Origin: JANMDS01 sp031430575 | GTDB taxonomy: Bacteria; Pseudomonadota; Gammaproteobacteria; Burkholderiales; Casimicrobiaceae | Direction: 5' to 3' | DNA length: 64,000 nucleotides | NCBI GenBank assembly: GCA_031430575.1 | Contig: JANPBT010000031.1 | Coordinates: 85,523-149,522, forward strand | Shown here: piece after piece, positions 52,469-60,555 of the stretch | Layout: each line of letters opens with the position of its first letter | Numbering within the stretch: position 1 is the stretch's first letter | Translations under genes and position numbers: made by a program | Notes under the pieces: model-generated | What the model was told of the DNA's origin: nothing | Seen by the model: only the letters and a program-made list of their open reading frames with translations | Databases searched by the model: none

Positions 52469-53247
52469 TCCGGCTGGCCATTGCGGGAGCAGGCGGGCGC
52501 ATGGGGCAAATGCTCATCGCAGTCGCTCAAGCGGAGCCCGATATGGCCGTGTGCGCAGCGCTGGAGATCGCCGAAAGTGCCGCTCTGGGGCAGCAATCTG
52601 CGCCGCAGGTATTGATCGAAAGCGATGTCGAAAGCGCGCTTTCTAAGAGCGATTGCTTAATCGATTTCACCCGCCCAGAAGGTACGCTTTCCCATCTGCG
52701 CGCCTGCGTGGCTGCGGGCAAAGCGATGGTCATTGGCACGACCGGCTTCGATGCCGCCGGTAAAGCCGCAATTGCAGAGGCCGCGAAATCCATTCCCATC
52801 GTATTTGCGCCCAACATGAGTGTCGGAGTGAATGCCACTTTCAAGCTGCTAGATCTCGCGGCAAAAGCCTTGCAAGACGGCTACGATATTGAAATTGTCG
52901 AGATGCATCATCGCCATAAAGTCGATGCGCCGTCAGGCACAGCACTTGCGATGGGCGAAATCGTCGCTAAAGCCCAAGGCACGCGACTGGTAGATCGGCA
53001 AGTCTTGAGCCGCGAAGGCCATACCGGCGCGCGCAAATTAGGCACCATTGGCTTTGCCGCGTTGCGGGGCGGCGATGTGGTGGGTGACCACACCGTGATT
53101 TTTGCTGGCGCCGGTGAGCGCATCGAAATTAGCCATAAATCGGGCACGCGTGATTCTTATGCGCAGGGCGCGCTGCGCGCGGCCCGTTTTTTGGCGACCA
53201 AGCCATATGGTTTGTTTGATATGCAGGATGTTTTAAGCCTGAAATAA
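52465..53247 (+). CDS. dapB: 4-hydroxy-tetrahydrodipicolinate reductase
   Basis: About 260 aa from GTG 52465, overlapping the bamE TGA (GTGA); GTG 52456 is also possible. Nucleotide motif IAGAGGRMGQM, then GTTGF, and the catalytic segment EMHHRHKVDAPSGTALAMGE with its His-His and Lys. Reduces HTPA to tetrahydrodipicolinate in lysine and diaminopimelate synthesis. A repeat copy encodes QSAPQVLIE in the variable region before the GTTGF motif. Confidence 0.97.
   Translation: MIRLAIAGAGGRMGQMLIAVAQAEPDMAVCAALEIAESAALGQQSAPQVLIESDVESALSKSDCLIDFTRPEGTLSHLRACVAAGKAMVIGTTGFDAAGKAAIAEAAKSIPIVFAPNMSVGVNATFKLLDLAAKALQDGYDIEIVEMHHRHKVDAPSGTALAMGEIVAKAQGTRLVDRQVLSREGHTGARKLGTIGFAALRGGDVVGDHTVIFAGAGERIEISHKSGTRDSYAQGALRAARFLATKPYGLFDMQDVLSLK
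52595..52612 (-). repeat. Dispersed repeat in dapB
   Basis: AATCTGCGCCGCAGGTAT; read SAPQVL. Confidence 0.88.
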
Positions 53248-53257
53248 CGATTAGGGT

Positions 53258-53318
53258 GGCTAACCCTGCGGCGCAGATTTGGCCGTTTTTGGCCTCAATC
53301 TGCGCCGCAGGGTTGGCA
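53258..53318. terminator. Inverted pair of dispersed repeats, extended stem
   Basis: Copies at 53262-53280 and 53297-53314 face each other. Pairing extends outward (GGCTAACC with GGTTGGC) and inward (GGCC with GGCC) to about 23 bp around a GTTTTT loop. Both copies have the same flank change (CCCTGCGG), showing compensatory change between the arms. Lies between convergent dapB and the HxlR gene. Confidence 0.82.
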
Positions 53319-53328
53319 AGATTGATGC

Positions 53329-53835
53329 TTACACGCGACTCGATTTCAGGCGCGTTGCACTGGGGCGGTTTCCCCAGCGCACGGTGAGCGATTTCATATC
53401 GATTGCTGCGCCACACGCGCTACAAAGCGTGCCCGGGCGCGTGATCGCACCGCAGGCGTTGTGTAGGAGCGTGACTGCGGGCTCACCATGCGCGAAATAT
53501 TGATCGCCAAACGCCATGAGCGACATCAGGATGGGGCACGTCGCCAAGCCCATTTCAGTTAACCCATACAACACCCGCCGACCGTCATCGGGATCGTCTT
53601 TGCGCGAGAGCAATCCCGCTTTTGTCATGCTTGCGAGTCGGTCTGACAAGACATTGCTCGCCGCGCCGGTATTCGCCGCAATCGCATCAAATCGGCGCTC
53701 CCCGGCGAAAAGTTCACGCAAGATCAAAATCGTCCAACCATCCGCGAGCAGTCGTGCGCTCGCTGCGATCGAGCAGCGGGGCGCGCTCACGCTGGGCGTG
53801 TCGGCTTTAGGTTTAGTCAGGTTTGGGGGAAGCAT
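53329..53835 (-). CDS. HxlR-family transcriptional regulator
   Basis: 168 aa. Winged helix typical of HxlR/MarR-like regulators: CSIAASARLLADGWTILILRELFAGERRFDAI...NVLSDRLASMTKAGLLSRK...RRVLYGLTEMG. An added C-terminal part has CSACGAAID, a possible metal or redox site, since some HxlR proteins sense oxidants through cysteines. Divergent from the thioesterase gene across a likely operator (53847-53894), which suggests it controls that gene and itself. Confidence 0.9.
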   Translation of the reverse strand: MLPPNLTKPKADTPSVSAPRCSIAASARLLADGWTILILRELFAGERRFDAIAANTGAASNVLSDRLASMTKAGLLSRKDDPDDGRRVLYGLTEMGLATCPILMSLMAFGDQYFAHGEPAVTLLHNACGAITRPGTLCSACGAAIDMKSLTVRWGNRPSATRLKSSRV

Positions 53836-53846
53836 TCTCCGATTTT

Positions 53847-53894
53847 ACTTGCAAAACACAAGCAATCAGGTATAGTCACTTTTATTTTGCAAGT
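53847..53894. promoter_or_regulatory. Likely HxlR operator and thioesterase promoter
   Basis: Inverted half-sites ACTTGCAAAA (53847) and TTTTGCAAGT (53885) flank a plus-strand promoter TTGCAA (53849-53854), 16-base spacer, TATAGT (53871-53876). The first half-site overlaps the -35; the second sits just past the start. A bound regulator dimer pair would block RNA polymerase. Confidence 0.65.
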
Positions 53895-53957
53895 GAAAAT
53901 AGTGATGACCATCATTTTTTGGTATCCGCGTCTGGTTTTGTGCGTGATGGAGACTCT

Positions 53958-54512
53958 ATGAATTGTTGGTTTCGGCTGCTATGGCTTTTTTTGTTGGGTG
54001 GGCGCCTGCGCTCGACCATCGATGTGCTGAGTGTGTGCGTGACCCCTTTTCGGGTGTGGCCCAGCGACTTAGATCTTCTGCGCCATATGAATAACGGAAA
54101 GTATTTCTCGATCATGGATCTTGCGCGATTAGATCTGCTCCAGCGCTCAGGCGTCGCCGCACGCTTTGGTCGGGCAGGGCTGTTTCCAGTGGTTACAAAA
54201 TCGTGCATGCGCTATCGGCGCTCGCTTCTGCTTTGGCAGCGCTTCGAGATCGAAACTCAAATGGTCGCCACCAACGCGACCGATTTTTTTATCGTGCAAC
54301 GCTTTACGCGCCGGCAGAAATGCGTGGCGTATGGGATGATTCAAGGCCGAATGATGCACGCCAAGCGTGGCAGCATCTCCACGGCTGAAACACTCGCCAC
54401 GGCTAACGCAACGGATGCGATGTTGCCTTTGGGAAAGGGGGAAGCCGTGAGCTTTGAATCGGTTTGGGCGCAGCTTGAAGATAACGCAACAGCAACCGCA
54501 ACCGGAGCATAA
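53958..54512 (+). CDS. Acyl-CoA thioesterase-like hotdog protein
   Basis: 184 aa from ATG 53958 with GGAG upstream. Hotdog fold of the 4HBT group: VWPSDLDLLRHMNNGKYFSIMDLARLDLL carries the catalytic Asp/Asn region. Hydrolyses an acyl thioester of unknown chain. Followed by an alpha/beta hydrolase 4 bp downstream. Probably repressed by the divergent HxlR protein. Confidence 0.85.
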   Translation: MNCWFRLLWLFLLGGRLRSTIDVLSVCVTPFRVWPSDLDLLRHMNNGKYFSIMDLARLDLLQRSGVAARFGRAGLFPVVTKSCMRYRRSLLLWQRFEIETQMVATNATDFFIVQRFTRRQKCVAYGMIQGRMMHAKRGSISTAETLATANATDAMLPLGKGEAVSFESVWAQLEDNATATATGA

Positions 54513-54516
54513 GAAG

Positions 54517-55410
54517 ATGGGTAGTCGTGTCGATTGGGCGCTGACGCGATGGTCGCGAAAAGTGCGCACGCATCGGAGCCCCATTAAGCTGGGTGGATTG
54601 CAAAAAACGAGTTGCGGTGAAATTCGCGTTTACGATCACAATCCGACCTCAATAAATCCTTGTGTAATTTTTGTGCCTGACGGCCCTAACGTGATCGAAC
54701 ATTACCACGCACTGATTGCGGCACTTTCGCCGTCGATGCGTGCCGTTTGTTTTGATATGCCAGGCTTTGGCCATTCATTGCCGCAGTTAACGACCACCCA
54801 TGGGTTAGACGCGGGCGCGCACGTTGTTTTCGCGGTGATGGATGCACTGGGAATCGCGCGGGCGACGCTCGCGTTTAGCTGCGCAAATGGTTTTTATGCG
54901 ATTCGTGCTGCGCAGATTGCACCTGCGCGCATCTCGCGACTGATGCTCGCGCAAACGCCTTCACTCAGCGCGATGCACGCCTGGGTGCGCCGCATCATTC
55001 CGTGGCCCGTGCGCGTGCCCGTGCTGGGTCAATTCGTGGCATGGGTTTTACGCCGCAGAATCGGCGTGAAGTGGTATTTGGTTGGGCTGCCGCGCTTGAC
55101 CGATCCGCAGCCGTTTCAAGCGTTGACTCGAAACGCGTTTGCACAGGGCGGTTGTTTTTGTTTGGCCGGCGTGGTGCAAGGTTTGATGGCTGAGCCTAGG
55201 TTACCTGCTGGAAATGTCACCACGCCGTGTACGATGATTTGGGGCGGGGCGGATCGCTCGCACACATCAACGCAGCCGCAATCGCTCCTTGCGCACCTTC
55301 CTAATGCAGAAATTGTGCACTGGCCTGATTGTGGGCACTTTCCTGAGCTGGAGCAGCCTGCGCGCTATGCCCAATTGCTCCTGCGTGCAATCGGAAGCGA
55401 GCGCGTCTGA
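54517..55410 (+). CDS. Alpha/beta-hydrolase-fold protein with altered nucleophile site
   Basis: 297 aa from ATG 54517. Fold landmarks: CVIFVPDGPNVIEHYHALIAAL (oxyanion strand), FDMPGFGHS and the C-terminal DCGHFPELEQPARY (catalytic His). The nucleophile elbow, normally GxSxG, reads FSCANG, with Ala where Ser is expected and a Cys beside it. It may be inactive in hydrolysis or use another residue. Partner of the thioesterase gene. Confidence 0.82.
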   Translation: MGSRVDWALTRWSRKVRTHRSPIKLGGLQKTSCGEIRVYDHNPTSINPCVIFVPDGPNVIEHYHALIAALSPSMRAVCFDMPGFGHSLPQLTTTHGLDAGAHVVFAVMDALGIARATLAFSCANGFYAIRAAQIAPARISRLMLAQTPSLSAMHAWVRRIIPWPVRVPVLGQFVAWVLRRRIGVKWYLVGLPRLTDPQPFQALTRNAFAQGGCFCLAGVVQGLMAEPRLPAGNVTTPCTMIWGGADRSHTSTQPQSLLAHLPNAEIVHWPDCGHFPELEQPARYAQLLLRAIGSERV

Positions 55411-55463
55411 ATACCTGCGGCGCAGTTTTTGCTCGATATTGCCTCAAAACTGCGCCGCAGGTA
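55411..55463. terminator. Inverted pair of dispersed repeats before carA
   Basis: Copies at 55411-55429 (plus) and 55446-55463 (minus), 16 bases apart, form a strong hairpin right after the hydrolase stop. The second copy also lies in the spacer of the carA promoter. Confidence 0.78.
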
Positions 55464-55467
55464 CAAT
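55439..55467 (+). promoter_or_regulatory. carA promoter overlapping a dispersed repeat
   Basis: TTGCCT (55439-55444), 17-base spacer, TACAAT (55462-55467). The spacer is largely the repeat copy. Confidence 0.65.
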
Positions 55468-55490
55468 CGAGAAATTCAACTGTTGCAGTA

Positions 55491-55520
55491 AACCTCGCGC
55501 GAAAGCGTCGAGGTTTTTTT
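55491..55520 (+). terminator. Terminator-like hairpin in the carA leader
   Basis: AACCTCG...CGAGGTT stem with an inner CGC/GCG helix capped by a GAAA tetraloop, then seven T's. It lies after the promoter and 29 bp before the carA ATG, so it may be an attenuator. Confidence 0.7.
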
Positions 55521-55548
55521 GCGCACTCACGTTTTGCACTGTCTGCCC

Positions 55549-56688
55549 ATGAGCCTTATTCCCATTACGACGCCTGCCATCCTTGCCCTCGCTGACGGCA
55601 CCGTTTTTCGAGGCCGCGCGATCGGTGCGCTCGGCCAAAGCGTCGGTGAAGTGGTTTTTAATACTTCGATTACCGGTTACCAAGAAATATTGACCGATCC
55701 GTCTTATTGCGGGCAAATGGTGACGTTGACCTACCCACACATTGGCAATACCGGTGTCAACGCCGAAGACGCCGAAGCCCGCAAAATTTTTGCTTCCGGC
55801 TTGATCGTTCGCGATTGCCCGGATGTGTATTCTAATTTTCGCGCTGAGATGTCGTTGCCCGAATACCTGCGGCGCAATGCCATCGTTGCCATTGCTGATA
55901 TTGACACTCGGATGCTCACCCGCATCTTGCGTGAAAAGGGCGCACAAAACGGTTGCATCCAAGCCGGCGCGTTAGATGAAGCGCAAGCCATTGCCGCAGC
56001 AAACGCTGCGCCCTTAATGGCGGGCCAAGATCTCGCCAAAGTCGTTTCCATCGATAAAACTTACGATTGGACCGCGGGCACATGGGCGCTTGGATCGGGC
56101 TACGCCGCACTAGATGATGCGAAGTTTCACGTCGTCGCCTACGATTTTGGCGCCAAGCACAATATCTTGCGCATGTTGGTTGAGCGCGGCTGCAAGCTCA
56201 CCGTCGTGCCCGCGCAGACCAGCGCAGCAGAAGTGTTGAAGTTAAAGCCGGACGGCGTATTCCTATCCAATGGCCCAGGAGACCCCGAGCCTTGCACGTA
56301 TGCCATCGCTGCGATTAAAGAAATACTTGCGGCGCAGATTCCAACGTTTGGCATTTGCTTGGGCCATCAGTTGCTCGGCCTTGCCTCGGGCGCAAAAACT
56401 GTAAAAATGAAGTTTGGCCACCATGGTGCAAACCATCCGGTCAAAGATAAAGATTCTGGGCAGGTGCTCATCACCAGCCAAAATCACGGCTTCGCTGTTG
56501 ATGAAAAATCACTGCCTGCAAATCTGCGCGTTACCCATCTTTCCCTTTTTGATGGCACGCTGCAAGGCATGGCCCGAACCGATGTGCCGGCGTTCAGCTT
56601 TCAAGGCCATCCAGAAGCCTCACCCGGTCCGCACGATATTGGTTATTTGTTCGATCGGTTTGCTGCACTGATGGCGCAAAAAAAGTGA
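55549..56688 (+). CDS. carA: Carbamoyl-phosphate synthase small (glutaminase) subunit
   Basis: 379 aa from ATG 55549. N-terminal CPSase domain (TPAILALADGTVFRGRAIG) and class I glutamine amidotransferase with nucleophile Cys in FGICLGHQLLGLASG and the catalytic His/Glu in GHPEASPGPHD. Supplies ammonia to CarB for arginine and pyrimidine synthesis. Two weak repeat matches (PEYLRRN, EILAAQIPTFGI) fall in family-conserved stretches. Confidence 0.98.
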   Translation: MSLIPITTPAILALADGTVFRGRAIGALGQSVGEVVFNTSITGYQEILTDPSYCGQMVTLTYPHIGNTGVNAEDAEARKIFASGLIVRDCPDVYSNFRAEMSLPEYLRRNAIVAIADIDTRMLTRILREKGAQNGCIQAGALDEAQAIAAANAAPLMAGQDLAKVVSIDKTYDWTAGTWALGSGYAALDDAKFHVVAYDFGAKHNILRMLVERGCKLTVVPAQTSAAEVLKLKPDGVFLSNGPGDPEPCTYAIAAIKEILAAQIPTFGICLGHQLLGLASGAKTVKMKFGHHGANHPVKDKDSGQVLITSQNHGFAVDEKSLPANLRVTHLSLFDGTLQGMARTDVPAFSFQGHPEASPGPHDIGYLFDRFAALMAQKK

Positions 56689-57311
56689 AACGCATTTTCA
56701 TCATTCGTCACGGTGAAACCAATTGGAATCGCGAAGGCCGCTTTCAAGGTCAGCTCGATATTCCATTAAATGAGACAGGGCGTGCGCAGGCTTTTGCAGC
56801 CGCCGAAGCCATCGCCAAATCTGCGCCGCAGGTATTGTGGAGCTCACCGCTCATGCGCGCGCGCGACACGGCCGGCGCCATTGCCGCGCGCACTGGGCTT
56901 GATTTGCATTTTGACAATGAGTGGCGCGAGCGTGGCTATGGTGTGCTCGAAGGCTGCACGTATCAAGAGTGGAACGCTCGCGATGCCAAGGGCTACGCGC
57001 TCTATAAGACCAATGACCCTGATTACGCCCCCGAAGGAGGAGAAACCGGGCGCGCCTTTTACGAGCGCTCGGTTGCTGCGTTTGAAGTGCTCGCGGCTCA
57101 GCCCGGTGAGAGTGCTTGCATTGTTACGCATGGCGGCGTGATCAGCGCGCTCTATCGCTGGGCAAGCGGTTTGCCGCTCTCGACGCCGCGCACCTGGGAT
57201 ATCCCCAACACGGGAATTAACGAATTTGAATTTGAGCAAGGCGCGTGGCGCATTCGGCGATTTGCCGATACCGATCACTTGGGCGGCTTGCTTGACGATG
57301 TAGCGGTGTAA
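56685..57311 (+). CDS. Histidine phosphatase, GpmB/phosphoglycerate-mutase-like
   Basis: 208 aa from GTG 56685 (GTGA overlap with carA). The phospho-histidine motif RHGETNWN at the N-terminus, Arg in SSPLMRARDTA and the second His in VTHGGVISALYRW are complete. Acts on a small phosphorylated substrate; without the full dPGM loops it is likelier a phosphatase than a mutase. Its insertion between carA and carB is unusual in my recollection. Repeat copy encodes KSAPQVLWSS. Confidence 0.9.
   Translation: MKRIFIIRHGETNWNREGRFQGQLDIPLNETGRAQAFAAAEAIAKSAPQVLWSSPLMRARDTAGAIAARTGLDLHFDNEWRERGYGVLEGCTYQEWNARDAKGYALYKTNDPDYAPEGGETGRAFYERSVAAFEVLAAQPGESACIVTHGGVISALYRWASGLPLSTPRTWDIPNTGINEFEFEQGAWRIRRFADTDHLGGLLDDVAV
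56817..56835 (-). repeat. Dispersed 19-bp repeat in the phosphatase gene
   Basis: Perfect copy; read KSAPQVL. Confidence 0.92.
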
Positions 57312-57330
57312 GCCGCCGCGAGAACACACT

Positions 57331-60300
57331 ATGCCAAAACGTACTGATATTCAATCCATCTTAATCATCGGCGCCGGTCCGATTGTGATCGGCCAAGCCT
57401 GCGAGTTTGATTACTCCGGCGCGCAAGCGTGTAAAGCCCTGCGCGAAGAGGGCTACCGTGTCGTGCTGGTCAATAGCAATCCGGCAACGATCATGACCGA
57501 TCCCGAGATGGCGGACGTGACCTACATCGAGCCCATTACGTGGCAAGTGGTCGAAGCCATCATCTCCAAAGAAAAACCAGACGCGATTTTGCCGACGATG
57601 GGTGGTCAAACGGCGCTCAATTGCGCCCTGGATCTGCACCGCCATGGCGTACTCGAAAAGTATGGCTGCGAGCTGATCGGCGCGTCGCCCGAGGCCATCG
57701 ATAAAGCCGAAGATCGACTGAAATTTAAAGACGCGATGACAAAAATCGGGCTTGGCTCTGCCCGTTCTGGCATTGCCCATTCGCTCGAAGAAGCCCATGC
57801 CGTGCAAGCCGAGCTTGGCTTTCCTTCGGTCATCCGACCGTCGTTCACCATGGGCGGCTCTGGCGGTGGCATTGCCTACAACCGTGATGAGTTCATTGAG
57901 ATTTGTAAGCGTGGCTTGGATCTTTCGCCGACGCATGAATTGTTGATCGAAGAGTCTCTATTGGGTTGGAAAGAGTTTGAGATGGAAGTCGTGCGCGATA
58001 AAGCCGACAACTGCATCATTATCTGTTCGATTGAAAATCTTGACCCAATGGGCGTGCATACGGGCGATTCGATTACCGTCGCCCCCGCGCAAACGCTGAC
58101 CGATAAAGAGTATCAAATTTTGCGTAATGCTTCGCTTGCCGTTCTGCGCGAAATTGGCGTGGATACTGGCGGGTCAAATGTGCAATTTGCAATCAACCCT
58201 GAAGATGGGCGCATGGTGGTGATTGAGATGAATCCCCGCGTCTCGCGCTCCTCTGCGCTGGCATCAAAAGCGACTGGCTTTCCGATTGCAAAAATCGCTG
58301 CAAAATTAGCCTGCGGTTATACGCTCGACGAATTACGGAATGACATTACCGGCGGGGCAACGCCAGCATCGTTTGAGCCAACGATTGATTATGTTGTTAC
58401 CAAAGTGCCGCGCTTTGCATTTGAGAAATTTCCAGCCGCCGATAATCATCTCACCACCCAGATGAAAAGCGTTGGTGAAGTCATGGCCATCGGGCGCACG
58501 TTTCAGGAGAGCTTGCAAAAAGCCTTGCGCGGTTTAGAGACCGGCGTTGACGGCTTCAATCTGAAATCGGTCGATCCTGAAAAAATCGGCGAGCAATTAG
58601 GTAATCCAACACCAGAGCGGCTGTGGTACGTCGCTGATGCTTTTGGCGTCGGCATGAGCGTTGAAGAAGTCTTCGCAGCGACGAGCATTGACCCGTGGTT
58701 TTTGGCGCAGATCAAAGAGCTCGTTGACCTTGAGTTGGCGGTCGAAAAGCGCACGCTCGATTCGCTCTCGAAAGATGAGTTACGGCATCTCAAGCGCAAA
58801 GGTTTTGCAGATTCACGCTTGGCCTTTTTGCTCAAGACCAAGCCAGAGCGCGTGCGCGGCAAGCGCCATCTGCTCGGCGTGCGCCCTGTTTATAAGCGGG
58901 TCGATACCTGCGGCGCAGAATTTGCCACCAATACTGCCTATATGTATTCGACCTACGAGGACGAATGCGAAGCGGCACCCACCAACAACAAAAAAATCAT
59001 GATTTTGGGCGGTGGTCCAAACCGAATCGGTCAAGGTATCGAGTTCGACTATTGCTGTGTACATGCCGCGCTGGCACTGCGCGAAGATGGCTACGAAACC
59101 ATCATGGTCAATTGCAATCCCGAGACGGTATCGACCGATTACGATACCTCCGACCGACTCTACTTCGAGCCCTTGACCGTTGAAGATGTGCTCGAAATTG
59201 TGCACATTGAAAAGCCCTACGGCGTGATCGTGCAATTTGGTGGGCAAACACCGTTAAAGTTGGCGCGCGATTTGGAAGCCAACGGCGTACGCATCATTGG
59301 CACGACGCCTGATATGCTCGATTGCGCCGAAGACCGCGCCCGCTTCCAGCAAATGCTGCACCAACTTGGCTTAAAGCAGCCACCCAATCGCACTGCACGC
59401 ACCGCCGAAGAAGCCGTGCTCGCGGCTAAAGATATTGGTTATCCGCTGGTCGTGCGTCCATCAAACGTGCTCGGCGGGCGCGCGATGGCAATCCTGCACG
59501 CCGAGAGCGAGCTCGAGCCCTATATGCGTGATGCGGTGGAATCGAGCAAGATGTTCCCCGAGCGCATGCCAATTTTGTTAGATCGGTTTTTAAACGACGC
59601 GATTGAAGTCGACGTTGATGCGGTGAGCGATGGTGTCGATGTCGTGATCGGTGGCTTGATGGAGCATATCGAGCAGGCAGGTGTGCATTCCGGCGACTCC
59701 GCATGCTCGTTGCCTCCGTATTCACTCTCCATTGAGATTCAAAATGAGCTGCGTCGGCAGACCGTCGCAATGGCGAAAGCGCTGCACGTCGTGGGCTTGA
59801 TGAATGTACAGTTCGCGATCCAAAACGATGTCGTGTACGTGCTGGAAGTCAATCCGCGCGCATCCCGCACGGTGCCGTTTGTATCAAAGGCGACTGGGCG
59901 CGCTTTGGCAAAAGTGGCTGCGCGGTGCATGGCTGGGCAATCGTTGAAATCGCAAGGCGTTGAGCACGAATTGATTCCGCCTTACTTCTCCGTGAAAGAA
60001 GCGGTGTTTCCGTTTGTGAAATTCCAAGGGGTTGATACTATTCTTGGGCCCGAAATGAAATCAACCGGCGAAGTCATGGGTGTGGGCTACTCCTTTGCTG
60101 AGGCCTTTGAGAAATCGCAATTGGCGGCGGGCGTGGTTCTGCCAACCGCGGGCAAAGCATTCATTTCCGTGCGCAACGCCGATAAACGTGGCGTGATCGA
60201 AGTCGCGCAAATTTTAGAAAAATGCGGCTTTGAAATCATTGCAACAAAGGGCACCGCAGCCGCAATCTGCGCCGCAGGTATCACCGCAAAAGAAGTCAAA

Positions 60301-60555
60301 AAAGTGCAAGAAGGCCGCCCCAATATCGTCGATATGATTAAAGACAATCAAATCGCGTTGGTCGTGAATACCGTCGAGGAGCGGCAAACCGCCATCCGCG
60401 ATAGCTATCAAATTCGGCGCGCCGCCTTGCAAGGCAAAGTCGCTACTTACACCACCATCGCGGGCGCATGGGCAGCCGCGATGGGCATTTCAGACGGCCC
60501 CGATCTCACGCCTTATTCTTTGCAGTCCCTTCAACCGCAGGTAAAACCCCTATGA
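57331..60555 (+). CDS. carB: Carbamoyl-phosphate synthase large subunit
   Basis: 1074 aa, matching E. coli CarB (1073). Two homologous ATP-grasp halves (GPIVIGQACEFDYSGAQACKALREEG; GGGPNRIGQGIEFDYCCVHAALALRE), an oligomerisation region, and a C-terminal MGS-like allosteric domain (FISVRNADKRGVIEVAQIL). Makes carbamoyl phosphate from bicarbonate, ammonia and two ATP. A repeat match at 58903-58921 falls in the conserved VDTCGAEFAT (E. coli VDTCAAEFAT); another encodes AICAAGIT in the allosteric domain. Confidence 0.98.
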   Translation: MPKRTDIQSILIIGAGPIVIGQACEFDYSGAQACKALREEGYRVVLVNSNPATIMTDPEMADVTYIEPITWQVVEAIISKEKPDAILPTMGGQTALNCALDLHRHGVLEKYGCELIGASPEAIDKAEDRLKFKDAMTKIGLGSARSGIAHSLEEAHAVQAELGFPSVIRPSFTMGGSGGGIAYNRDEFIEICKRGLDLSPTHELLIEESLLGWKEFEMEVVRDKADNCIIICSIENLDPMGVHTGDSITVAPAQTLTDKEYQILRNASLAVLREIGVDTGGSNVQFAINPEDGRMVVIEMNPRVSRSSALASKATGFPIAKIAAKLACGYTLDELRNDITGGATPASFEPTIDYVVTKVPRFAFEKFPAADNHLTTQMKSVGEVMAIGRTFQESLQKALRGLETGVDGFNLKSVDPEKIGEQLGNPTPERLWYVADAFGVGMSVEEVFAATSIDPWFLAQIKELVDLELAVEKRTLDSLSKDELRHLKRKGFADSRLAFLLKTKPERVRGKRHLLGVRPVYKRVDTCGAEFATNTAYMYSTYEDECEAAPTNNKKIMILGGGPNRIGQGIEFDYCCVHAALALREDGYETIMVNCNPETVSTDYDTSDRLYFEPLTVEDVLEIVHIEKPYGVIVQFGGQTPLKLARDLEANGVRIIGTTPDMLDCAEDRARFQQMLHQLGLKQPPNRTARTAEEAVLAAKDIGYPLVVRPSNVLGGRAMAILHAESELEPYMRDAVESSKMFPERMPILLDRFLNDAIEVDVDAVSDGVDVVIGGLMEHIEQAGVHSGDSACSLPPYSLSIEIQNELRRQTVAMAKALHVVGLMNVQFAIQNDVVYVLEVNPRASRTVPFVSKATGRALAKVAARCMAGQSLKSQGVEHELIPPYFSVKEAVFPFVKFQGVDTILGPEMKSTGEVMGVGYSFAEAFEKSQLAAGVVLPTAGKAFISVRNADKRGVIEVAQILEKCGFEIIATKGTAAAICAAGITAKEVKKVQEGRPNIVDMIKDNQIALVVNTVEERQTAIRDSYQIRRAALQGKVATYTTIAGAWAAAMGISDGPDLTPYSLQSLQPQVKPL
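58903..58921 (+). repeat. Dispersed repeat within a conserved carB motif
   Basis: GATACCTGCGGCGCAGAAT; read DTCGAEF, nearly identical to the family consensus. Confidence 0.65.
60263..60281 (-). repeat. Dispersed repeat in the carB allosteric domain
   Basis: AATCTGCGCCGCAGGTATC; read ICAAGIT. Confidence 0.88.
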
